Shown one piece after another: positions 16,538 to 21,745 of a stretch of DNA of 25,823 nt. Source of the stretch: HK-STAS-PATE-36 sp964610345 (lineage in GTDB: Bacteria; Patescibacteriota; Saccharimonadia; Saccharimonadales; JAGQNJ01); the NCBI GenBank assembly GCA_964610345.1, contig CAZSVQ010000010.1, positions 1-25,823 on the forward strand, read 5' to 3'. A model generated the notes under the pieces. The model worked only from the letters and a program-made list of their open reading frames with translations. It did no database searches and was not told the DNA's origin. How positions within the stretch are numbered: the stretch's first letter is position 1; each line of letters opens with the position of its first letter. The position numbers were made by a program, and so were the translations under genes.

Positions 16538-16641
16538 ACCAGTTTGCAAAATTAATATTGTTTACATTGTTGCCTAGCATTATTGCCTGTGCGGTGTTAT
16601 TGCCGTATATTTATTCCAAGAATAAGAAAGGTAAAAAATGA
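16534..16641 (+). CDS. Single-helix membrane microprotein (35 aa)
   Basis: 35 residues: a short N-terminus (MNQFAK), one hydrophobic helix (LILFTLLPSIIACAVLLP, about 7-24), then YIY and a strongly basic tail (SKNKKGKK). The ATG overlaps the rpoD TGA as ATGA. Its own TGA overlaps the ATG of the kinase gene in the same way, so it is threaded between the two with no free bases. That double overlap, plus a positive-inside-type tail, argues for a real coupled gene and not a chance frame. Function unknown. There is no Shine-Dalgarno, so it depends on coupling to rpoD. Confidence 0.65.
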   Translation: MNQFAKLILFTLLPSIIACAVLLPYIYSKNKKGKK

Positions 16642-17228
16642 AGATTATTGGAATCGCTGGATTGCCACGTAGCGGAAAAGACTCACTGGCAGAACTTTTT
16701 ATTGAAAAAGGTTATTTTGGGGTGTCTCTTGGTGATATTGTACGAGACGAGTCACGCAAACGTCACACCAATACACCTGATCCAATTTCTGTAAAAAATA
16801 TGACCGAGACTTCAAATTATTTACGCACAGAAAAAGGCGCAGATTTTGCTTTAAAAGAAGCACTTGCACGATACGAAAATGTAATAAAAAATCATAAGTA
16901 TAATGGATTAGTAGTTTTTAGCGTACGAGCGCCCGTTGAAGCGGATTTTATTTTGCAAAATGGCGGAAGATTAATTTGGGTTGAGGCGAATGATCAGATT
17001 AGGCATGAGCGATCTGTAACGGCACGACGAGAGGGAGAAGCTGAACAGAGTTTACAAGAGATGTTAGCTCAAGAAAAGCTTCAAGAAACTCCACAAAGTG
17101 GATTGCCCACAGAAGTTCAAATGAACACCAAATATGTAAAAGCTCACGCAACCGTTAAGTTTGAAAATAACGGTAATGATTTTGAAAAATTTAAAGAGCA
17201 AGCAATAAAAACTTTTAACTTGAAATGA
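16638..17228 (+). CDS. P-loop nucleotide/dephospho-CoA kinase-like protein
   Basis: 196 residues. The P-loop GLPRSGKDS is at 8-16 and is followed by LAELFIEKGYFGVSLGDIVRDE, the layout of NMP kinase/CoaE-like enzymes, in which the second block binds the acceptor. FSVRAPVEADFIL and a basic LID-like stretch (RHERSVTARREGE) follow. The K-D in GKD recalls deoxynucleotide kinases with GKDT motifs. The acceptor substrate cannot be fixed from sequence. AAAGG lies before the ATG. It is the last gene of the dnaG-rpoD unit and ends shortly before an intrinsic terminator. Confidence 0.8.
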   Translation: MKIIGIAGLPRSGKDSLAELFIEKGYFGVSLGDIVRDESRKRHTNTPDPISVKNMTETSNYLRTEKGADFALKEALARYENVIKNHKYNGLVVFSVRAPVEADFILQNGGRLIWVEANDQIRHERSVTARREGEAEQSLQEMLAQEKLQETPQSGLPTEVQMNTKYVKAHATVKFENNGNDFEKFKEQAIKTFNLK

Positions 17229-17239
17229 TGCCAATTTAT

Positions 17240-17264
17240 AAAACACCTGGTCAAGGTGTTTTTT
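17240..17264. terminator. Intrinsic terminator, probably bidirectional
   Basis: Perfect 9-bp stem AAAACACCT / AGGTGTTTT with a 5-nt loop (GGTCA) and a T-run on the plus strand. It ends the kinase transcript. On the minus strand the same stem is followed by TTTATA, so it can also end the convergent zinc-ribbon transcript. Confidence 0.8.
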
Positions 17265-17366
17265 ACATGACTTTATGGGGTGAAAAAGTGATAGGTACGT
17301 GGTAAGGATGGTTGTTTGTGCGGGTGAGTGGGGTTTTGTCGGCGGGTATATAAGTAAGGTGGATCG

Positions 17367-17410
17367 GGGTGCCGTTTGGCAATTCTTTTTTCTCTCGCCA
17401 TCCGGCACCC
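17367..17410 (-). other. Strong hairpin just downstream of the zinc-ribbon ORF
   Basis: Stem GGGTGCCG / CGGCACCC (8 bp), a 2x2 internal loop, then TGGC / GCCA (4 bp) and a 16-nt loop. On the minus strand it starts 6 nt after the ORF stop. There is no U-run after it, so it is more likely an mRNA-stabilising or attenuating structure than a simple terminator. Confidence 0.6.
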
Positions 17411-17416
17411 TCGGTC

Positions 17417-17545
17417 TCACCGCTTCTCGATGTAGCCGGTCCCTCGGCAGATCGGACAGGGCTTGCCCTTGTTGGTCATATCCCAACCAGAGTGGACCCG
17501 CCCATTCTTGCACTGGGGGCTTTCACACTTGACGCGCTTCGACAA
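17417..17545 (-). CDS. Small zinc-ribbon protein (42 aa)
   Basis: 42 residues read from a TTG at 17545. A GGAGGTGA Shine-Dalgarno precedes it at about 6-7 nt; a GTG three codons upstream is too close to that site. The product has CxxxxC near the N-terminus (C7, C12: CESPQC) and CPxCRGTGYI near the C-terminus (C30, C33). This is a four-cysteine zinc-ribbon layout with a DnaJ-like CxxCxGxG half-site. Codons end mostly in G or C (AAG, GGC, CCC, GTC), opposite to neighbouring genes, which suggests transfer. The start codon and Shine-Dalgarno can be paired by the leader. No function is assigned; the chance of a spurious ORF is reduced by the promoter, Shine-Dalgarno and cysteine pattern together. 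Confidence 0.55.
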   Translation of the reverse strand: MSKRVKCESPQCKNGRVHSGWDMTNKGKPCPICRGTGYIEKR

Positions 17546-17645
17546 CCTTCTCACCTCCCTTCGGAGACTAGACTATACTTGTGTGAGAACTTGTCGCCCG
17601 TACCTATCACAGGTTGTCTTAGGAGGTTAAACTCAACTGAGACAA
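17541..17645 (-). ncRNA. Structured 5' leader able to sequester ribosome-binding site and start codon
   Basis: In the minus-strand RNA, GACAACCT (17618-17611) can pair with AGGTTGTC (17548-17541), which contains the TTG start. TTCTCAC (17589-17583) can pair with GTGAGAA (17554-17548), part of the Shine-Dalgarno region. A small hairpin CTCC-gaag-GGAG lies inside. A second anti-Shine-Dalgarno, AACCTCC, lies further 5'. The leader is about 100 nt from the predicted start of transcription. The arrangement is that of a riboregulator, such as a metabolite- or temperature-responsive leader; no known class was recognised. Confidence 0.5.
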
Positions 17646-17651
17646 AAAAAG

Positions 17652-17680
17652 ATTATATACTAAAAAAGTATACTAAGCAA
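17652..17680 (-). promoter_or_regulatory. Promoter for the zinc-ribbon transcript
   Basis: On the minus strand TTGCTT, 17-bp spacer, TATAAT. It lies 16 nt beyond the TrmB-like gene's stop and reads in the same direction. Transcription would start near 17645. Confidence 0.65.
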
Positions 17681-17696
17681 CAAAATTTTATAAATA

Positions 17697-18473
17697 CTAT
17701 TTAATACGGGGTAATTCTGAGTAATATGGCATAGCCCTTAGAGTATTATGCATAATTTTCCATATCTGCAAGAAGGCCTCAGCAATTCCTGGGTTGGTGA
17801 TTGTAATTGCATGTGGCTCTGAGCCAAAAAGCACGATTAAGAGCGTTGATCCACTAACACTCCACTCCACGGGGGCGGTGTAATCCTCTTGGCGTGTCCA
17901 GGTGCGATCCAGGTTTGACCTTTTATCACCTTCATCATTAGTAATGGTGCCTAAATCTGGCGTGATCCCATAACGCTTTATATTATGGCGAGAAGGTTCC
18001 ATGCGGATTTGGTGCATGGTTTCAAAACCCATTGATGCAATATCGGTTTGAGCTCGTAAAAAATAAACAGGTTTAAGTAAATGAATTTGTTGGTGATAGG
18101 AATCAACGACGGCATCGCGCCCAGTAACCACTTGAATATCTGGTTGCTCGGAATGTTTGTGGTAACTTGCTAATAGCTCGTTCATTACTTTTTTTACAGC
18201 TTCTTCACGGGCGGTTGCCAAGTTGCGTTGGCTGGCTACAAGACTTGTTAAAGCTAGAGGGTTGTCTGGATAATAAACGTATTTCTTTTTAACCTCTTGA
18301 CGTTTTGCGAGGCCAATTTCTGTTAGTTGGTCGAGTACTTTATATGCATTGGAGCGAGTAAGTTTTAGCTCTTTGGCAAGTAGGGGAGGTGAGGCAGAAC
18401 CGTGTTTGAGTAGTAGTACATAAGCTTCAGCTTGGCTTGAGTTTAGACCTGTAGCAATTAGATTTTGTAGCAT
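17697..18473 (-). CDS. TrmB-like transcriptional regulator
   Basis: 258 residues. An N-terminal winged helix-turn-helix (about 5-70: LNSSQAEAYVLLLKHGSASPPLLAKELKLTRSNAYKVLDQL) is followed by a helical linker (about 80-108). A C-terminal effector domain begins around VTGRDAVVDSYHQQ and has the PLD-like folding pattern of TrmB proteins. Archaeal TrmB members sense sugars; the ligand here is unknown. It diverges from a strong promoter with operator-like palindromes, so it probably controls the genes at 18626-19939 and perhaps itself. TATGCT sits 6 nt before the ATG. Confidence 0.88.
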   Translation of the reverse strand: MLQNLIATGLNSSQAEAYVLLLKHGSASPPLLAKELKLTRSNAYKVLDQLTEIGLAKRQEVKKKYVYYPDNPLALTSLVASQRNLATAREEAVKKVMNELLASYHKHSEQPDIQVVTGRDAVVDSYHQQIHLLKPVYFLRAQTDIASMGFETMHQIRMEPSRHNIKRYGITPDLGTITNDEGDKRSNLDRTWTRQEDYTAPVEWSVSGSTLLIVLFGSEPHAITITNPGIAEAFLQIWKIMHNTLRAMPYYSELPRIK

Positions 18474-18479
18474 AAAATA

Positions 18480-18485
18480 AGCATA
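18480..18485 (-). promoter_or_regulatory. -10 box for the TrmB-like gene
   Basis: TATGCT preceded by TGC, 6 nt before the ATG at 18473; a second TATGCT overlaps 5 nt further upstream. No Shine-Dalgarno is present. Confidence 0.45.
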
Positions 18486-18502
18486 GCATAAAAATTAATA
18501 AA

Positions 18503-18521
18503 TGTGAATAGTAAATTCACA
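18503..18521. promoter_or_regulatory. Operator-like palindrome O1
   Basis: TGTGAAT-agtaa-ATTCACA, perfect 7-bp arms around a 5-nt centre, in the intergenic region between the TrmB-like regulator and the divergent genes. Confidence 0.6.
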
Positions 18522-18555
18522 AAAATAGTATAACAGAGTTAATAATGTAAAAAAG

Positions 18556-18573
18556 TGTGAAAGAGTATTGACA
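18556..18573. promoter_or_regulatory. Operator-like palindrome O2 overlapping the -35
   Basis: TGTGAAA-gagt-ATTGACA, an imperfect version of O1 whose right arm contains the TTGACA -35 box. A protein bound here would block the promoter, which fits repression. Confidence 0.45.
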
Positions 18574-18596
18574 ATATAATTATAAAATGCTAATAT
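18568..18596 (+). promoter_or_regulatory. Strong sigma-70-type promoter
   Basis: TTGACA (18568-18573), 17-bp spacer ending in TGC, TAATAT (18591-18596). Boxes, spacing and TGC are the same as at 12561-12589. The leader is about 23 nt and contains AAGGAGGA. Confidence 0.8.
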
Positions 18597-18625
18597 TCTA
18601 GCAATTCCTAAGAAGGAGGATAATT

Positions 18626-18973
18626 TTGGCTAAGAAGATTAAGAACAGTTATATGATACGGAAATGGGTTGATACCCCTGAATCAGTTATGGTTACAGAA
18701 ATGGAGACCGGTTGGGGTGTATTTGAACAATGTGATGGTATTGCATCACCTATAATATCTGCACCTGAATTACGTGCTGTCTATAAAAATGAAGAAACTG
18801 CTAATAGTGCGACTGAAGCCTTGAATGAGTCGGAAGGATACATACAGTATGTAATTGATGGAGATCCAGAATCTGGGGCGTACTGGTCAAGGGAATTTTT
18901 TACAGGTAAAGTTGCAATGCTTGGAGCAACCACGGCAACTTTGTTAACTGTTGAATATAAAAGAATAGATTAA
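18626..18973 (+). CDS. Hypothetical protein (115 aa), first gene behind the regulated promoter
   Basis: 115 residues from a TTG at 18626, fixed by a near-perfect AAGGAGGA Shine-Dalgarno 5 nt upstream. Not recognised. It starts basic (MAKKIKNSYMIRKW) and then has a mixed alpha/beta look with KNEETANSATEALNE, resembling small cytoplasmic domains that process an incoming peptide or nucleotide, without any motif I can name. No membrane helix or cysteine motif. It is followed after 18 nt by the next gene and is probably regulated by the divergent TrmB-like protein. Confidence 0.75.
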   Translation: MAKKIKNSYMIRKWVDTPESVMVTEMETGWGVFEQCDGIASPIISAPELRAVYKNEETANSATEALNESEGYIQYVIDGDPESGAYWSREFFTGKVAMLGATTATLLTVEYKRID

Positions 18974-18991
18974 TATAAAAGGAGAGACAAA

Positions 18992-19939
18992 ATGGGAGAA
19001 CAAGAACAATCAATTGATAAACTAAGAAACGAAAGCCAAGCAGTAATTTATAAAGTTGCTGAAATTATTTCTGGTGATACTTTTTATGGTGGGTTAGAAG
19101 ACGCAGGCGAGTATTTGGCAAAATCACCTGGAATCGGTGCTCGGTCAGAAACTGATTTTCCGCAACTGGCTAACTTGTCAGAAGATCAACAAATTGAAAT
19201 CCGTAATGAGGCAGCTAAGATTGGTATTGGAGCCAAGGAAAGTACTGGTCTTAAAGAAGCTGGTTTGCCTGAAGGTAGCACGGTTGTTGCAGAGGGCGGT
19301 TTGCCCAACAAAATGTTGGCGCAGCTTAAGATGATTGCTGAGAATGATCGCAAGCCGGGATTAATCATAATGTCAGCCAGCCAAACACGAATAGCCGGTG
19401 ATGCTGATAAAACCAGAATCCAACAGATTGCGGATACTTTTGGCGTAGATACACCTGATATTAACGACAAGACGGAATTTGAGCTTGCTAGCATAAGCGC
19501 AGGTTTGTACTCAGGATTTACTCCAGAGCAACAAGAGACTCTGCCTTTTGGTTACGATTTAAATGACGGTAGTATTACAACAAATAAAAGTACTTCTGGG
19601 CAAGTTGTGCGGATTGGAAATGTTGATGGAACACCAGTGGTGGTGATTGGAGTGCAAGAATATCATCGTGATGAAAGTGGCAAAAACTTTTATCGCCCTA
19701 GTGTTGCCGATTTAAAGGAGCTTGCTCATTTGGTGGCTGTTGACTTTGATCCGTTAGCTAATGAAAAGCCAGTGGCTACTGTTACTTCAAATTTGTATGG
19801 TCCGTCAAGAAGATTACAAAACCCCGATACTTTAACTTATGGCACAAAAGTAATGGAAGAAGTTGTAGGCCAAGAGGCAGCCCCAGCAACAATTCAAAAT
19901 ATTGTATCTGAACTAGACAGAACTAGAGAAGTTTTATAA
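18992..19939 (+). CDS. Hypothetical protein (315 aa) in the TrmB-linked pair
   Basis: 315 residues from an ATG with AAAGGAGAG upstream. Not recognised. No signal peptide or strong membrane helix. It has an alpha/beta pattern: hydrophobic strands (STVVAEGG, PGLIIMSASQTRIAGD, TPVVVIGVQEY) alternate with helices. The centre (GLPNKMLAQLKMIAEN then LIIMSASQTR) recalls Rossmann-like nucleotide-binding folds or a nucleoside/sugar-processing enzyme, but no catalytic motif is clear. Linked by an 18-nt gap to the 115-aa gene, under the same promoter. Confidence 0.75.
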   Translation: MGEQEQSIDKLRNESQAVIYKVAEIISGDTFYGGLEDAGEYLAKSPGIGARSETDFPQLANLSEDQQIEIRNEAAKIGIGAKESTGLKEAGLPEGSTVVAEGGLPNKMLAQLKMIAENDRKPGLIIMSASQTRIAGDADKTRIQQIADTFGVDTPDINDKTEFELASISAGLYSGFTPEQQETLPFGYDLNDGSITTNKSTSGQVVRIGNVDGTPVVVIGVQEYHRDESGKNFYRPSVADLKELAHLVAVDFDPLANEKPVATVTSNLYGPSRRLQNPDTLTYGTKVMEEVVGQEAAPATIQNIVSELDRTREVL

Positions 19940-19966
19940 CCCACTGTTTAGTCGACTCTAACATCA

Positions 19967-19996
19967 TTGAGTTTGTATTATTTAATGGCGTATACT
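19967..19996 (+). promoter_or_regulatory. Promoter for the GGPP-synthase-type gene
   Basis: TTGAGT, 18-bp spacer, TATACT (19991-19996). The -10 is 8 nt before the GTG start and there is no Shine-Dalgarno. Confidence 0.55.
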
Positions 19997-20004
19997 AAGG
20001 TACA

Positions 20005-21111
20005 GTGAAATCTCAGGATACCCAATTACAGGCTACATTGTTTACTAAAAAGCTGGCTAACTATAAGCAGTTGATTGATGCCGATATTAAGGTGTACTCA
20101 AAAAATGTTCAAAATAGTATATTAACTAACTATGGGGCAAAGTCGCGTATTGCTAGCGACGCGTATCTTGATATTTTAGCGCGCGGAGGTAAGCGTATTA
20201 GGGGTGCATTGACTATGGTAGGTTACGAGATGATGGGTGGCAAAAACCAGTCAATGATTATCCAGGCATCAAGAGCAATCGAGATGATCCATGCTTATAT
20301 TCTGATTATGGATGACATTCAAGATAATAGTTTGGTGCGTAGGGGCGGGCCAACTGCACATGTGGCGCTGACGGATTATCACCGTAAGAATCATTTAGCT
20401 GGTGATGCTGAACATTTTGGCGTATCGTTAGCGCTAAATTCTATGGGCATAGCTAATCATTCAGCACAGATTATTGTAGCTAATCTTGATGTAGAAGAAG
20501 ATTTGCGACTTAAAGCGGTTAGTATTTTGAATCAAGCAATAGTGGTGACGGCTCATGGCCAAACCAACGACATTATGAACGAGGTTAGTAGCAATACCTC
20601 AATGCAAGATGTCGATAACGTTTTAGAATGGAAGACGGCCTATTATACATTCTTGAATCCATTGACATTTGGTATGGTGTTGGCGGGAGCTGATTGCTCG
20701 GCTACTGATGCGGTGCGTGAATATTCACTCAAAGCTGGGCGAGCATTCCAGATAACTGATGATATTTTAGGTATTTTTGGTAGTGAGTTTGAGAGCGGTA
20801 AAAGTCCATTAGACGATATAAAAGAAGGCAAGCGTACAATCTTGACTTTGTATGCATTAGACCATGCTGATAAAGCCGATAAGAACTTTCTTATACAAAT
20901 GTTAGGCAATCAAAATATAACCCAGACAGAGTTTGAGCGATGCAAAGATATTTTAGTTGAATCAGGAGCTTTAGAATTTGCCCAAAAAGAAGCAAAGCAA
21001 TGTGTTGAACAGGCGATTGATGGTATAAAGTCTCAAGAAATTGACTGGCAAACTGTCGGTGAAGACTTTTTGGTTGGCTTAGCAAAATATTTAGTCAAAC
21101 GTAATCATTGA
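20005..21111 (+). CDS. Polyprenyl (probably geranylgeranyl) diphosphate synthase
   Basis: 368 residues from a GTG. RGGKRIRGALT (59-69) binds the substrate diphosphate. The first aspartate motif DDIQDNSLVRRGGPT has D103, D104, D107. The second reads FQITDDILGIFG (D252, D253, with G256 instead of the last D), followed by KSPLDDIKEGKRT, wording typical of CrtE/IdsA-type GGPP synthases. Y98, five residues before the first motif, is the bulky residue that limits chain length in type I GGPP synthases, so C20 is the likely product. Substrates would be IPP and an allylic diphosphate. A squalene/phytoene-synthase-like gene lies downstream. Confidence 0.9.
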   Translation: MKSQDTQLQATLFTKKLANYKQLIDADIKVYSKNVQNSILTNYGAKSRIASDAYLDILARGGKRIRGALTMVGYEMMGGKNQSMIIQASRAIEMIHAYILIMDDIQDNSLVRRGGPTAHVALTDYHRKNHLAGDAEHFGVSLALNSMGIANHSAQIIVANLDVEEDLRLKAVSILNQAIVVTAHGQTNDIMNEVSSNTSMQDVDNVLEWKTAYYTFLNPLTFGMVLAGADCSATDAVREYSLKAGRAFQITDDILGIFGSEFESGKSPLDDIKEGKRTILTLYALDHADKADKNFLIQMLGNQNITQTEFERCKDILVESGALEFAQKEAKQCVEQAIDGIKSQEIDWQTVGEDFLVGLAKYLVKRNH

Positions 21112-21136
21112 CCGTCGGTTTATAAAATGATATACT
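21108..21136 (+). promoter_or_regulatory. Promoter for the 119-aa gene
   Basis: TTGACC (overlapping the preceding stop codon), 17-bp spacer, TATACT. A leader of about 29 nt carries GAGG before the ATG. Confidence 0.7.
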
Positions 21137-21171
21137 ATATTTTATTGTAAAAAATTCTTTGAGGATATGTA

Positions 21172-21531
21172 ATGTTGGAAAAAGATAGTGTACACAAAAG
21201 ATTATCCGTCGACGGAGTGCCAGTAAGAAGAATGGGTAACTTCATTTTAAATTTTTCTACAACAGCTGGTCGAGAAGAATATTTACTTCAATTTGTTAGC
21301 CCTAGAGGTTTATCTGAAGTTGTGAAAATCGTTGAGATTAACGAACTTCCAGTTATTGGTCCACCTGTTTCCTTATTTGGTGTACAAGATGAAAATGATA
21401 TCGTCGATGGTTATGTGAAAAATACTTTAACGCTAGACGACCAAGTGGCAATTTTGGATAGAGAAGATTATGTTATATTAGGTAAATTGAATTCTCTAAA
21501 CTATCCCGGCACTAGCCTTACAAATAGATAA
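21172..21531 (+). CDS. Hypothetical protein (119 aa)
   Basis: 119 residues, ATG with TTGAGGA upstream. Not recognised. Probably a small soluble, mainly beta protein (FILNFSTTAGREEYLLQFVS, VVKIVEINELPVI, QVAILDREDYVILGKL). No membrane helix. It has its own good promoter whose -35 box overlaps the stop of the prenyl-synthase gene, so a functional link with the isoprenoid genes on both sides is suggested only by position. Confidence 0.7.
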   Translation: MLEKDSVHKRLSVDGVPVRRMGNFILNFSTTAGREEYLLQFVSPRGLSEVVKIVEINELPVIGPPVSLFGVQDENDIVDGYVKNTLTLDDQVAILDREDYVILGKLNSLNYPGTSLTNR

Positions 21532-21572
21532 CCCAGTTATTTTACGCATACTTTGTAATTTGCTTACTAATA

Positions 21573-21628
21573 CTCTCAACTTGCACAATACCTCATGACT
21601 GCCAGAGTATATCCGACGAAGTTGGGAG
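21573..21628. other. Intergenic stem-loop
   Basis: CTCTCAACTT (21573-21582) and AAGTTGGGAG (21619-21628) can form a 10-bp stem (nine Watson-Crick, one G-T) around 36 nt. It lies in the 214-bp gap between the 119-aa gene and the phytoene-synthase-like gene. There is no U-run after it. It could be a small RNA or a leader structure; evidence is weak. Confidence 0.3.
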
Positions 21629-21733
21629 CATTTTATTCGAAGTAGTCATAGTTGCAACTAAGGCGAGAGAGGAAAAACAGCTTCTGGATTGTTGAGATAG
21701 GTTTTGGGGTTATAGGGTTTTGCGTAAGTCGAG

Positions 21734-21739
21734 TATAAT
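21734..21739 (+). promoter_or_regulatory. -10 box for the phytoene-synthase-like gene
   Basis: TATAAT 6 nt before the ATG at 21746, with no Shine-Dalgarno in the leaderless arrangement. No clear -35. Confidence 0.45.
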
Positions 21740-21745
21740 AGGTTT

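Larger units (their letters stand above)
17288..17610. repeat. 12-bp perfect inverted repeat bracketing the G+C-rich islet
   Basis: GTGATAGGTACG (17288-17299) and its exact complement CGTACCTATCAC (17599-17610) lie 323 bp apart end to end. Extending inward, two of the next three bases also match. No flanking target duplication is evident. In a minus-strand RNA the two copies would lie in the leader and the 3' region and could pair. They could equally be the ends of a small inserted element. Confidence 0.6.

Noticed and set aside
17064..17513. 149-codon open frame on the minus strand across the islet and the kinase end
   Set aside because: It is in a different frame from the zinc-ribbon ORF, overlaps the kinase gene antisense, reads through the terminator, and has no family wording or good start.
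17230..17690. RNase P RNA, tmRNA or SRP RNA in the islet
   Set aside because: The core motifs (GAGGAAAGTCC of RNase P, tRNA-like ends and tag ORF of tmRNA, the SRP tetraloop region) were not found on either strand.
17369..17704. 111-codon plus-strand frame through the islet
   Set aside because: No ribosome-binding site or promoter, low-complexity wording, and it opposes the better supported minus-strand unit.
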